NCBI GenBank assembly: GCA_037893245.1
Contig: JBAIAA010000546.1
Span: forward strand, 248,001-312,000
Origin: Crossaster papposus
Lineage: Eukaryota; Echinodermata; Asteroidea; Velatida; Solasteridae
DNA length: 64,000 nt
Reading direction: 5' to 3'
Positions 42,755 through 55,123 of the stretch are shown piece after piece. Position 1 is the stretch's first letter, and each line of letters starts with the position of its first letter. The translations under genes were made by a program, and so were the position numbers. Under the pieces are notes generated by a model. That model was not told the origin of the DNA. It ran no database searches and saw only the letters and a program-made list of their open reading frames with translations.

Positions 42755-45433
42755 CACACCCACAACTCGCACAGCACCGACAACAATGACACAGCACATC
42801 CAAAACGTACTCTATATTGACAAAAAAGGTTTAGCACTGTAAATACACACGATACAAAAGAGTGTCATTGTGCTTGAGGTTACATTTCTTCTGTAAAAAT
42901 AATGGTTTTTTTCACGCGGAAAACATTTCTTTAACCAGCACGGTCGTTGGCCGCCATCTTGCCTTAGCGCGGAGTTGGCTAAAGGGTGCACCACCCTAAT
43001 TCAATGAAGAATTTATACGCGAGGTCATTTGCATGAAATGTGCCCCGACAATTTCTTTTGAAAAAGGATGTCGTTTGGTGAACGAAATGGTGGGATTGTG
43101 TAAATATAGCATAGAATCAACAATTTTTGAGCTTCAATCTGAGGGCAGACTTGACAAAATTACGGTTGAAAAATGGGTCCTAATTGCCCTAGAATGTGGA
43201 GGGATGCCATTTGTAAAATGGCTGCTTTTAGGCTTGGGAAGTGTCACTTTTCGGAAGGTGAGTTTCTTTTGGTGTGAATATTAAAAAATGTAATCGGCTA
43301 ACCTACTAAAAATTGAAAAGAAATGGAAAGATAAAGACCAAGACAATAATCTGATTGTTGTTTGAGAAACCCCAGTGATGTCGGTGGGCATGAAACTTGG
43401 TCGTGAACATTGTTGATTTTACACTGTTTCCAATGGGACTTGGATTAGGATGGTGCACCCCTATACCGTTTTATGTACGGGTGTGTAGAAAATAAAATGA
43501 TCAAGTCATACACAACAGAGGGCGCCCTGTACGGTTTTATGCTGACTTAAAGTTTAGTTGCATATGGAATGAGAGTTTTGATATGACATGGCCGACTATG
43601 ATTTGTTTTACTGTATATGAGAAAAAAACATTTAACATTAAAGTACTCAGGTACCGTAGGATAATTAGCAATTTTTCTAATCAAACTTATTTTTCAAATT
43701 TTAATCAAAATCAAATCTATTATTACCTAAATAAATTGTTCCCATAATCTGTTTGAATTGTTTTAATAGTAGTAGGCCCCCTAGGCTAGCCTACTATTAC
43801 CAATGTGTGCTCGTCCTTTTTTTTTTTTTTTCGAACTGTTAGGAATAGGCCTAAAAACATAGTATAATGATGTACTTTAACGAGAGGGACGCTCCCTATT
43901 TAGAAGTCGAAATTAATTAATGAATTACTCATCGTGGACCGATATTTTCGTGCGATGTCTTATTTGAAAGCTCCCAACAAATACTATGCTGGAACATTAT
44001 CAATTCAATTTTAAAATCTGTTCAGGGTGACACATCCAAAAAGCACAAACACACCTACTTTCTAATACTAATAGCAATATTCTAATTAGACAAAAAATGT
44101 AGTATTCCGAGTCCTCACGCTAATTCAGCATTTGTGTACTAAGTCTATGGATATTCAAACATAATTTATATTTCCTAACGAAAATGGCTATGTTTCGGTC
44201 ATGGTACACAATATATTAAACATTAAATACTTTTGTTAATACAACCGGTAAATTAACTGGAATAATTAATCACAAAAAGAAATTGAATCACTATAAACTG
44301 GTAAAACAATGCCTGAAAAATAGCTGTTAATAATAAACTTTGATCTTAAGATTTGAGTGCGACAGTTTTGGCTGTCCGAACCCGTTTATGGTGGCTTGGC
44401 GTTTTGTTTGCAGTGATCAGGGTTTTGTGTATGCTTAATTTTACATCAGATAAGGTTACAAACTTCAAGTTTCTTCTGTGCCAAGAAAAAAACTTGGGAA
44501 GAAGTTTGGTTTTTCCAGATCAGTTTTTTGTACCCCAAACCCAAGTGTAAATTCTAATTGACTGAGCATCATTGAAGTTGCAGGTGTTGAAAATCCATTC
44601 TTTTGTAATTGTTCACCTCTCTGCCCTCCTTTCTCAGGAAAACTATCGAGTGGCGGGGCTAGTATGTGAATGCGCTTGTATATGGAATATAGCTAGGAAT
44701 ATAGTTATGAATTTTTTTCTCAAAATTTAGCACGCAATTTGAGCAATAAAACAACAAACCTTTTCAAAACTGCTTTTTAGAAAGGCCTGCCAATGCAAAC
44801 AAACAAATGTATTCGTTAGAGTACATTATTATAATTTATTTATAGACTTGATCATTAAAATTCGAAATTAAAAAAAGTACGAGCACACACAAGTAATAAA
44901 ATAATAGTAACCCTATACTATTAGGCCCAGTATGTTATGGGGCCTACTAAATTAAAACAATTCGATCATCAGGGAACAGGAACAATTTATTCTAGGTCCA
45001 GCCCAATTAAGTTCGATTACAAAATATATAATTATCCTACCAAAGTACTCGAATGGTAAATCATAGTAGTACTACTAGTAGGCCAAGTCATATCAAAACT
45101 CACCTTCCATTCAAACTAAACTTTAAGTCAGCATAAAACTGTACAGGGCGCCCTCTGTTGTGTATGGCATGATAATTTCATTTTCTGCACACCCGTACAT
45201 AAAATGGTATAGGCCAACTCCGCGCGAAGGCAAGATGGCAGCCAACGATCGTGCTAGTTAGATATATTTTTTAGCAAGAAAAAACACAATTTTTACAAAA
45301 GAAATCTTACCTCAAGCACAATGACACTCTTTTGTATCGTGTATATTACAGTGCTATACCTTTTTGTCAATAGAGTACGTTTTGGATGATGTGTTGTCGG
45401 TGTGTTGTCGGTGTACGTGTGTTCTCGGTGAAC
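42755..45433. mobile_element. 2.7-kb inverted-repeat DNA element
   Basis: Ends TTCACCGACAACACACC / GTGTTCTCGGTGAA. Inverted arms share ATCCAAAACGTACTC, AAGAGTGTCATTGTG, GGCCGCCATCTTGCC-like and GAGGGCGCCCTGTAC blocks (left about 42755-43760 minus the nested MITE, right about 44870-45433). The centre (43770-44870) is AT-rich with no recognised gene. It abuts the GC-rich satellite at 45434. Confidence 0.75.
42982..43460. mobile_element. Nested MITE with CTA target duplication
   Basis: CTA at 42979-42981 and 43461-43463. Ends GGGTGCACCACCCTAAT / ATTAGGATGGTGCACCC. The opposite arm of the host element (near 45205-45222) shows the empty site GGCCTATACC. The 3-bp TSD suggests PIF/Harbinger. Inside, an 83-codon frame (43033-43284) contains CGGAAG|GTGAGT, a good splice donor. 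Confidence 0.75.
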
Positions 45434-46496
45434 ATTCCCTAGTGGGCACCACATGGGGTCCATGGGCTCCCTCATGGGCCCTATGTGGGCTGCCCAGTTA
45501 GGGCCCACAGAGATTTGTCCGCCGGCGCCACTTGGGCCCCAAATGGGCAAGCCCACATAAATTCGTGTGGGCCCCGTGTGGGCCCCGTGTGGGCCCCGTG
45601 TGGGCCCCGTGTGGGCCCCGTGTGGGCCCCGTGTGGGCCCCGTGTGGGCCCCGTGTGGGCCCCGTGTGGGCCCCGTGTGGGCCCCGTGTGGGCCCCGTGT
45701 GGGCCCCGTGTGGGCCCCGTGTGGGCCCCGTGTGGGCCCCGTGTGGGCCCCGTGTGGGCCCCGTGTGGGCCCCGTGTGGGCCCCGTGTGGGCCCCGTGTG
45801 GGCCCCGTGTGGGCCCCGTGTGGGCCCCGTGTGGGCCCCGTGTGGGCCCCGTGTGGGCCCCGTGTGGGCCCCGTGTGGGCCCCGTGTGGGCCCCGTGTGG
45901 GCCCCGTGTGGGCCCCGTGTGGGCCCCGTGTGGGCCCCGTGTGGGCCCCGTGTGGGCCCCGTGTGGGCCCCGTGTGGGCCCCGTGTGGGCCCCGTGTGGG
46001 CCCCGTGTGGGCCCCGTGTGGGCCCCGTGTGGGCCCCGTGTGGGCCCCGTGTGGGCCCCGTGTGGGCCCCGTGTGGGCCCCGTGTGGGCCTCGTGTGGGC
46101 CCCGTGTGGGCCCCGTGTGGGCCCCGTGTGGGCCCCGTGTGGGCCCCGTGTGGGCCCCGTGTGGGCCCCGTGTGGGCCCCGTGTGGGCCCCGTGTGGGCC
46201 CACACGGGGCCCCGTGTGGGCCCCGTGTGGGCCCCGTGTGGACCCCGTGTGGGCCCCGTGTGGGTCCCGTGTGGGTCCCTTCTGAGCTTTAACCGGGTTA
46301 TAAGTGGCCCCCACATGGGGCCCAGGTGGGCTCCCTCATGGGTCCTATATGGGCTGCCCAGTTTGGGCCAACAGAGATTTGTCCGCCGGTGCTACTTGGG
46401 TCCCAAATGGGCAAGCCCACATACATTCATGTGGGCCCCGTGTGGGTCCTGTGTAGGTCCTTTCTTAGCTTTAACCGGGTTATAAGTGGGCAAAAT
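45434..46496. repeat. GC-rich composite repeat with 11-bp satellite
   Basis: Two copies of a larger unit: a 5' flank (45440-45570 and 46306-46430, sharing GAGATTTGTCCGCCGG and GCAAGCCCACAT), then a GTGTGGGCCCC array (about 66 units in the first, a few in the second), then CTTTAACCGGGTTATAAGTGG (46286-46306 and 46468-46489). Confidence 0.85.
45567..46290. repeat. 11-bp satellite (GTGTGGGCCCC)n, about 66 units
   Basis: Almost perfect array. Eleven is not a multiple of three and the unit has no stop on either strand, so long frames appear in all readings (GPVWAPCGPRV on plus, HTGPTRGPHGA on minus). These are not genes. Near 46190-46212 a small inversion gives GGGCCCACACGGGGCCCC. Confidence 0.95.
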
Positions 46497-46889
46497 GTAC
46501 GTATAACTTGTGGGTCACATTATTGGGCAGCCCAGAGTGGAAAATTGGGAAATAAGATTTGAATAAAAATGAAGTTACCAGTCAAACAAAATGTTTCTCT
46601 GCACGTATTAACTTAACATTCCTTCCAAAGAAAGCTATAGTCATTCAGCAAAGGCTTGCGTTACAGGAATACACTTTAGCATGTTGACAGGCAAACTACA
46701 TTATCCATGAGTAACCAGTTGCTTTCATGTAAAACGATGTGCGATGTACCTGCTCGATCTGTCAATGTGGCTCACAGTCGAGTCACACAACAGTAACGGT
46801 TTTTCTGTGGTATGCAAGGTCTGCCACAAAACTGGTACCTTAATATTAAGGGTCATGCTGAGCCTTCAACAAAGAATCCATCGAGTGAT
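46497..46889. other. Flank before the BEL/Pao element
   Basis: No gene or repeat end recognised. The last 100 bp may be decayed gag sequence. Confidence 0.35.
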
Positions 46890-47012
46890 CTGTTGAGTGC
46901 CATCACTACTAGTGTGGCTGAACACTTTCAAGGTGCTTGTTGAACAACAATACCCCCTGTCCACAGATAGGCTGTACTACTTGGGACGATATACAGCTGG
47001 AGAGGCCTACCA

Positions 47013-48008
47013 TTGCACCAAGGGCCTACTTGCATCAAGGCCCAGAAGCTGTTGGCTGATCGATATGGTGACAAGATGATGGCCGCCAACACTTACCGAG
47101 AGAAGATTGATAAATGGCCGACAATCAAGCTAGGAGATGAAAAGGCACTCCGCAACTTATCTGATTTTATGTACCAGTGCGAGACAGCTATGACCACCCT
47201 CAGCCAGCTGAAGATACTCAACGACCCCTCAGAGCACAAGAATATTCTTACCAAACTTCCAAGGCAGATTCAAGATCGGTGGCTTCGTGTCATCGACCGT
47301 CAGATTCATGGTCCCGATAGCACTTGTGCAGATAAAGGTACCGATGCTCAGCAAGGTGAATACCCACCTTTCACTGAGTTTTGCAAGTTCATCGCCCAAG
47401 AGGCCCGAATAGCCTGCAGCCCTTTTAACCAGAAACCTGACGACCACAAGAATGAGGAGATAAACCCCACAAGACCTCCTAAACCCAGCCATGCTAGAAG
47501 CTTTGCATTAAGGACTGCCGAGGTCTCCTCAAGTCCTGGATTGCAAAGTGCACCCAACGCCAGAAGTCCCAACAGACCGTATGATGCCAGGGGCATATGT
47601 GTTCTTTGCAAGAACCAGCACAGTCTTGATCCATGTAGCAGTTTCAAGGCTATGATCCTACATGACAGGTTGGACCTTATCAAGAAACGAGGCCTATGCC
47701 TTGGATGCCTAAGATGGGGCCACAGACGACGTGATTGCAGAAACAAGATGCGCTGTTCTAAATGTGAACGCTATCACCCAACACTCCTTCACGACGACTC
47801 CTATTCATCGTCAGCACCTTGGATAGAAAGGAAGAGCCATGCTGATAAAGATGTGAAGGTCCAGTCATCTACTAAACATCGTATTGAGACAAGAAACGTT
47901 GGACAGGACTGTTCCCACAACCTCATAGTGCCTGTTCTGCTACACAATCAAGACGACCCGCAAAACATGCAACGTCATCGTGTATGCACTACTGGACGAG
48001 CATGCTGA
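47013..48008 (+). pseudogene. BEL/Pao gag part
   Basis: Gag-like helical region (RYGDKMMAANTYREKIDKWP) followed by two zinc-binding boxes, CVLCKNQHSLDPC and CLGCLRWGHRRRDC, then CSKCERYHPTLLH. This arrangement is typical of BEL/Pao gag. Confidence 0.85.
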
Positions 48009-49140
48009 CTCCTGCTTCATTTCTGACTCGGTGCTAGACAACCTTGATGTTAGTGGTGAGGAACTACAGTTGAAGCTGTCCACCATACGTGGAAAGGGCA
48101 CAGTCTCATCTAAGAAGGTGAATGGTCTCTCCGTGAAGGGTTTGGATGAAAGTTTGGAGATAGCACTACCACGCGTCTACTCGAGACCATCTATTAATGC
48201 AAACCATAGCCATTCACACTGCACTGGGATGGGGTGTAGTCGGAGTGATGCACCGCAGTAGCGATGACCAGGATCACCTGCGGGTTTTCGACAGCAACTT
48301 CTGAAGGACAGTGTCACTTCGCATTCCGCACCCAAGTTAAGGAAGTGAGTCCAATGCAGGTCAGCAATTACCGAGAAGACTACAAAACCTTCATGAAGAA
48401 CATCGTAGATAGGGGCTACGCGGAGAGGGTCCCCGAACAAGAGCTTTCCCTTGATGATGGATCTGTGTGGTACGTACCTCACCATGGGGTGTACAACCCA
48501 AAGAAGCCCGGAAAGATAAGGGTCGTCTTCGATTGCATCGCAGAGTATGGAGGTGAAGTGCTCAACTGGCAATTACTGCAGGGACCAGACCTGACGAACA
48601 ACCTTGTTGGTGTATTGTGCCGCTTTCGTAAGGAACGCGTTGCCTTCACATGCGACATAGAAGGAATGTTTCATCAGGTTGGTGTTGATGTGAAGCACCG
48701 CAACTTCCTAAGATGCTTATGGTGGGAGGACGGCCAGCTGGACAAGCCACCAGTAGAGTATCGTATGACTGTCCACATTTTCGGGGCAACTTCGTCACCA
48801 GGATGTGCAAACCTTGCACTCAAGTCAGCTGCTGAAGCCTATAAAGACACCTGTGGAATGAAGGCTGCAGACTTCATCAAGAAGGACTTCTATGTCGACG
48901 ATGGATTGAAGTTTGTTGCTACTCGTGATGATGCCCTACAGCTGATAGAGGATAGCAGCAAATTGTGTGAGAAAGGAGGTTTCCATCTCCACAAGTTCGT
49001 ATCGAACGACAAAAAAGTTTTGAATGCCATTCCAGTCCCTGAGCGTGCTAAGGACATCCAGAACATTGATGTTTTTCAAAATAACTTGCCGATGGAGCGT
49101 GCGCTAGGGGTGCAGTGGTTCATCGAATCGGACGTCTTCC
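47970..49140 (+). pseudogene. BEL/Pao protease and reverse transcriptase parts
   Basis: Protease-like ALLDEHADSCFI near 47985-48020. RT with KPGKIRVVFDC, DIEGMFHQV and FYVDDGL (near 48888-48910), the BEL form of the YVDD box. Confidence 0.85.
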
Positions 49141-49179
49141 AGTTTGGAGTTCAGCTCCAGGATAAGCCAGTTACACGTC

Positions 49180-49840
49180 GTGGAATTCTTTCCACCGTGA
49201 GCTCTATCTTTGACCCCCTTGGGCTCGTGTCACCCGTTCTGCTCATCGGGAAACGCAAGTATCGTGCCGCGATGGATGCAGCTGGGATGAACCTGTTCTC
49301 GAAAGTACCAACGCCCAATGGGAGAAGTGGAGATCCAGAAGTTATCATTATTGGAGGTTCAGAGATGCTACAAGCCAAACAAATTTGGTGACGTCAAATC
49401 TGCAGAACTGCACAACTTTTCTGATGCCAGCTTTGACGGGTACGGCCAATGCAGTTACCTCCGCCTGACAGACACCAAGGGTAACGTGAGCTCAACTTTG
49501 GTCATGGGAAAGTCACGAGTAACCCCGTCAAAGCCTATCACCATACCTCACCTTGAGCTCACAGTGGCTGTCACCTCAGTGAAAGTGGGCACCTTTCTGA
49601 CGAAAGAGCTTGAATATTGTAATCTGACTCAAGTTTTCTACACCGATAGTAAGGTTGTATTGGGGTACACCTGCAACGAAGTCAAGAGATTTCACATTTT
49701 TGTCGCAAATCGTGCGCCGAAGATAAGAGACTACACTTCGCCAGACGACTGGAGACACATCGACACCAATAGTAACCCGGCAGACCTAGCCTCCCGAGGC
49801 ATGTCAGCCCAAGAGTTGATCGACAGCAGGCTGTGATGGA
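49180..49840 (+). pseudogene. BEL/Pao connection and RNase H parts
   Basis: TVSSIFDPLGLVSPV is the conserved BEL/Pao (Peptidase_A17-labelled) motif. RNase H starts at FSDASFDGYGQC and continues with YTDSKVVLGY. Confidence 0.85.
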
Positions 49841-50199
49841 AGGGCCCAGGGTTTCTTTCATCAACTGAAACCCCACTACCTGTTGCCAAATGTGTAGAGC
49901 TAAACCCAGATGATCCCGAGGTGAGAAAGGTGTCAGTCTTCAACGTTCAAACAGCAACCACTGACTTTGCGAGTATGTCGGACAGATTTCAACGTTTCTT
50001 CAATTGGTTTCGCCTCAAGAGAGCCGTGGCAGGGTGTTTTCGCTTCATGGAGAAACTCAGAAATGGAAGCACAAGGAGACAGGCCTTCCCCATCAATCGC
50101 CAGTCGCTTGAAGACCGCATGGCAGCATACCCACCTGTGACAGTTGAAGAGATGCAAAAGGCCGAGCGAGTGATTGTGAGGCAGGTGCAAGCTGAGGCT

Positions 50200-51583
50200 T
50201 TCCCCACAGAGATTCATACTTTGAGCAGATCCGTATCTAATGATCACACAACTGAAGGGAAGCAGAGCCAACTCAACAGGCAAGTGAGCAAAAACAGCCC
50301 TCTGTTTATGCTTGATCCAGTTCTTGATGACAACAACATACTGAGAGTTGGTGGCCGCATTAAGAGGGCAGCAGCCCAAGAAGGCGTCAAACATCCCATT
50401 CTGCTTCCACGTGATGGCCATGCGTGCAGTCTTGTGGTTGAACACTATCACGCTCAGAGCTGTCAGAGGTAGAGGCATGACCTTGAATGCCATTCGCCAA
50501 GCCGGATTCTGGATTGTTGGCGCCAGGGCAGCAGTCACTGGCCATGTGTGGAAGTGTGTGATGTGCCGAAGGCTTCGAGGTGCCGCTTGTGGTCAAAAGA
50601 TGTCGGACCTACCACTTGATAGACTAGACCCAGCTCCACAATTCACCTATAGTGCCGTCGACTACTTCGGCCCATTCATTGTCAAAGAAGGACGAAAGGA
50701 GATGAAACGATGGGGAGTGATCTTCACTTGCATGTCTTCACGTGCAGTCCATATCGAGACTTCCAACTCCCTGAGCACTGACTCCTTCCTAAATGCATAT
50801 TGTCGTTTTGTCTGTAGGAGAGGGCCCGTAAGGCAGCTTCGGTGTGACCGAGGCACTAACTTAATTGGAGGCAAGAACGAACTCGATGCAGCACTGGCAG
50901 AAATGAACAATCAGAAGATCTCGAGAGAACTGCTCAAGGACAGCTGTGACTGGACTGTCTTCAATATGAATGTTCCCAACGCCAGTCATATGGCAGGAGC
51001 TTGGGAGAGGATGATCCGTTCCACCAGAAATGCTCTATCGGCACTCCTGAAGCAGCATGTACAGCATCTAGACGACGAACTGTTGAGAACCCTTTTGACC
51101 GAAGCAGAGGCCATTGTTAATAGCAGACCTCTCACCTACATCGACATGAAGTGTCCAGATTCCCTTGAGCCACTTACACCAAGCCAGCTACTGACGCAAA
51201 AAAACAGAGTTGTCCTTCCACCGCCAGGCACTTTCGTCCGCCAGGACCTGTTCTGTCGTCGCAGATGGCGCCGCGTGCAGTTTCTCGTCAATGAGTTTTG
51301 GTCGAGGTGGAAGTTGGAGTATTTGCCAACTTTGCAGGAGCGAATGAAGTGGACAAGACCCAAGGGGAGCCTTGGTAAAGGAGACATTGTCTTGATGATA
51401 GACGACTCGCATCCAAGATGTCAATGGCCATTGGCTCGCATCATAGAGACCTACCCAGGACTTGATGGTCTTACCCGGAAGGTCAAGCTGCAGGTGGGTA
51501 CATCTGTCTTCGAGAGACCAGTCCACAAACTGGTGTTGCTGATGCACCGGGGAATCCCCGACGTGGAGCCTAATGACAAGTGA
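50200..51583 (+). pseudogene. BEL/Pao integrase part with C-terminal domain
   Basis: Zinc-binding region (HPILLPRDGHACSLVVEHYH), core with DYFGPF, RCDRGTN and ASHMAGAWERM, then the family's C-terminal domain (VNEFWSRWKLEYLPTLQ, LGKGDIVLM). Belongs to the same fossil. Confidence 0.9.
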
Positions 51584-51717
51584 AACTAACTGTGATTCTC
51601 CGTACCAGCTTGGATCTGTCATGTGACTGTAATATGTTTCATCCTCAGTAGTATAGACTGTGTCACAAACGAGCTCGAATAAACCCTGCTGGATTTATTT
51701 TGTTGTAAATGTATAAG

Positions 51718-52544
51718 GTGAATAAGATTAATACTGCTGCAAACTGCTTACTGGCTGGAATGACCGGAAATATACAAATCAAATAAGTTAAGAGGGCCTA
51801 ATATTTCGAACTTAACAAGATCTTCTTCAGAGACTAAATGACTGTGTACAAAAAACAAACATATATAGGGCAAAATACAGCACGATGCACATCATTGACG
51901 CTGAAAAAACACAAAAGAAAAAAGCACAGAGTTCAATGGAACAAACAACAAAAGGAGGATTAGGCTGAGGGATTAAAGGGTGAGGTAAGTGTGGGTAGGA
52001 TCAAAGGCGGGGTAGGAACAAAAACAGAGGGGGTAAAGCCACAAGGAAAGGGGTCCAGGGTGGAGTTCAAAGGGAAGAACTAACAAAGAAGTATGAATAG
52101 GAGTAACGAGGAGGTGGGGGTTGAGGAAAACCAGAGGAGTAAGAACAAACAAAAACAAAATTCTGGCAAGGAATGAATCTGAAACAGATGACAAATGGAG
52201 AAAAAAATAGAAGTTAATCATTTCCTAGTTGGATGTTAAGCCCATGTGGTTGAATAGTCCAAGACGATTCATCCACACTTTCTCCCGGCTGAGGCGGACT
52301 GAGTCTTTCCGATGGCCAAATGATTCTATGCCCTGAAGAATCATATCAGAAATGCAATGGTTAGGCTGGTTAAAGTGATGTCCTACAGGGGTATCCAGTT
52401 TCTTGGTGTTGACAGTCGATCGATGACCGTAGAAACGCTTTTTTAGGGCATTTTTGGTCTCTCCGACATACTGAACTCCACAAAACCTGCAAGAGATGAG
52501 ATATATGACATTATATGTACTGCAAGTGATGTTAGTAAATGCAA
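51718..52544 (-). mobile_element. Penelope-like element, 3' fragment with GIY-YIG domain
   Basis: Flanked by the 13-bp direct repeat GTAAATGTATAAG (51705-51717 and 52545-52557), so a 5'-truncated insertion. The minus-strand frame (52225 to about 52544) encodes a GIY-YIG endonuclease core: NVIYLISCRFCGVQYVGETK, LKKRFYGHRS, PVGHHFNQ. The 3' tail reads CTGAAGAAGATCTTGTTAAG, a common Penelope tail. The reverse transcriptase part is absent. Confidence 0.85.
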
Positions 52545-52557
52545 GTAAATGTATAAG

Positions 52558-53391
52558 ATTAGTTGGTGTATTCAAGGAATGTAATCATTGTCTTTAAGGA
52601 GTGTATTCGTTGTAATTGTATAAGATTGGTTGGTACATGTATATTCAAAGAATGTGATTGTATAAGATCGCTTGTTGTATTTTATGGAATGTTGAATTGG
52701 AAGGTGCTTGGGAATGCAAGACCATTCCCAAACCTTTTGGTTTGTTCAACCTGGATTGGGGTTAATTCCAGGAAATATGTTTGGATCAGTATAAAATGAA
52801 AAATTGGGGAGTGGTCCACCATTTAGTAGCTTGGTCACCGGCTCGATGACATCGGGGCACTGAGGTCCTGTATTTTGCTCTCCAGTTTAGAGAAGGCCAA
52901 AGGTGGCTTGCCGGCCTGATCTGCCGATGATTTTTGAATACCGTTTGGCAATTTGACCCACTGGAGGCCGTCGACAACCAGATCATGATGTCCGCCGTTC
53001 CTGTCCGCCGTTCCTATCCGTCCGTCGTCCCGGTACCGTAATTATGTTGGTGGTGGTGATTTATATTGTATTAATTACATTCAAAATGTCAATTGTAAAT
53101 ATAGTAAGCTATTTTGGATTGAAGTCTGAATTGTCCTAATTAAATTCTTTAATTCTATAATTTGGTTTAGTGTTTTGCATTCCTTTTTTGTGTGAAGTTC
53201 ATTTCCCTTGTTTCTTATAACGGTATCACCTTCGCAATGGTCCCAATTATGGTGGACCTTGTGACAGACTGTTTAGCTGTAAACTTTTACCCAAGTTGTT
53301 GCAACTTTAAGTATTTCACGTTTTTGTTTTGATAATATATTGATTGTTAATTTGATTGGTAGTAATTTGAGACATCAAATTAGAGGAGCCA
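52558..53391. other. Non-coding stretch between Penelope insertion and probable LTR
   Basis: GT-rich direct repeats (GTATAAGATTGGTTGGTACATG-like, three times at 52550-52675). At 52800-52990 the minus strand is open in more than one frame but matches nothing recognised. AGAGGAGCCA at 53382-53391 could be the BEL polypurine tract. Confidence 0.4.
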
Positions 53392-53838
53392 TGTGACGGC
53401 AGTTGCCTGTTGTGTGAAATCTTGTCGCGTGGTGGCGCTGTTGTTCGCGCTCATACTCTATAAACCACCTTTTGCCGACGTTATAGTGAATCGTGACTCC
53501 CAATAACCGAGGTTCTCGCCCACATTTGACCTAGGGACAGAGGTAAATTAACATTCAATGTATTTTATATATTGTAGTGTTAGTACCGAGATAATTTTCA
53601 GTGATTGAATAGTGTTATTTGTAATGCTTGAGAACGATAATTGTTCCTATAGGATCACTTTCCTAAACGCGTTTGTGCAGTGATACATTATCACCAGTGG
53701 CACGTATGTCGGTGTAACGCTGCATGACCTTTGACCCTCGCTGAACAATGGATAATTAAATTCGAGTTTAACTAAAGGTTTTGTAATTATGGCCAACCCA
53801 TTTGATTGTTTATTATAAACCTGGTAATTGTGGGCGTT

Positions 53839-55123
53839 ATATAGGTTTTCCCGGACGATATCGCAAAATGTGCACATAAATTTGTAACTGGTGCATTCGT
53901 TTTCGTGCGAAATAGTATGAACGTTCACATTCCCGTTTTCTATTTAACAACAGATAATTCGTTTTTGCATAATGGTGCATCCAGTCGTAAGAAATCATCA
54001 CACGATTTCCCGAATGTGCACTGAATTTAGTATATTGATAGTTCATTTTAGCGCGAATTTGAATGCACACCCGCAATCATAATTTATCAACAATCAATTT
54101 CGCTAAATGTGCAGCCGATTTTCTACGCATTTGTATACCTGGTCAAGCATTGGAATCCATATGTGTTATCAAAAGTAACATATGGGGAATTAAACCAGGT
54201 GATCTCGTCTTTGAAACTACCAAATAAATGCTATATAAACCACTAAGTTGAAGGAAAAAAACTTTCTTTGCTTTTGCCACGATCGCATCATATAGCTAGA
54301 TTTTACTTTATGCCCCCTAAAATTTTACAATAATGGCTGCAAGAGGGAGATACAGACGAGTCTCGGACGTTGATCGAAATCGTCTTATCGATGCCTTTGA
54401 GGCTGACAACGCGGACTACTTAGATGTAGCAAATAGACTGGACATCAACCACTCATGTCTTGGTGGACAGTTCATTGACGGATAGACAATTGAACTGATA
54501 AAATGATAGAGAAGTCATTAACAAAAACAAAATAACCTCAATTCTTCAAAATCTTTATTTGGATAAATTTCTAGGTAACCTCAATCCTGCAAATTCATCT
54601 GATGCATCAACTTTCAAGTGACCTCATTCCTGTAAAAACCTTCAATTTGCAAAGAGGATTTTGGAGGATTTGGGATGGTTAGGGTTGAAATAAATTTAAG
54701 AGCCAATACATAAATGATCAATTAGTCCCACGATACATTGATTTATTAATGATTTAATCCAAGTTGTATCGTGAATTATATAGCCATATGTACTTTATTG
54801 AAATTGAATGCAGAATATGCGAATTTAAATTATAACAAATGAAAAAGAATATTAAATTCAGGCCGTGACACAATGATAAATCGATTTGCTGCGAAATAGA
54901 TTGCACACTCTTAATAATCGGCCACGCATACGTCAAACCGAAAGCCCAATCACGTGTTTGTAATCGTTTAAATGAAACGTTAAGCACATTCATTTATTTG
55001 AATTAAACAAAATAAAATTGAATGCTCGTTTTTGCGAAAATGAAACTCGGACATACGTCGTTCTGAAATTTAGCGCTAAATTGAATGTGCACATTTTGCG
55101 ATATCGTCCGGGAAAACCTATAT
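53839..55123. mobile_element. Tc1/mariner-like element, internally deleted
   Basis: Perfect 39-bp inverted ends (53839-53877 and 55085-55123) start ATATAGGTTTTCCCGG, consistent with a TA target. Subterminal GTGCA/TGCAC and TTTTCGTGCGAAA words are repeated. The element is only 1.28 kb and keeps just the N-terminal helix-turn-helix of a transposase (54333-54485). Confidence 0.85.
54333..54485 (+). pseudogene. N-terminal fragment of a Tc1/mariner-like transposase
   Basis: Fifty codons (MAARGRYRRVSDVDRNRL...) with a paired-type helix-turn-helix: LIDAFEADNADYLDVANRL then DINHS. In complete relatives the next residues are usually TAR and a second DNA-binding domain. Here the frame runs into CLGGQFIDG and stops, so the catalytic domain has been deleted. 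Confidence 0.7.

Noticed and set aside
45481-46485. Five overlapping reading frames of 240-317 codons on both strands
   Set aside because: All are readings of one 11-bp satellite without stops. The proteins are pure 11-residue repeats.
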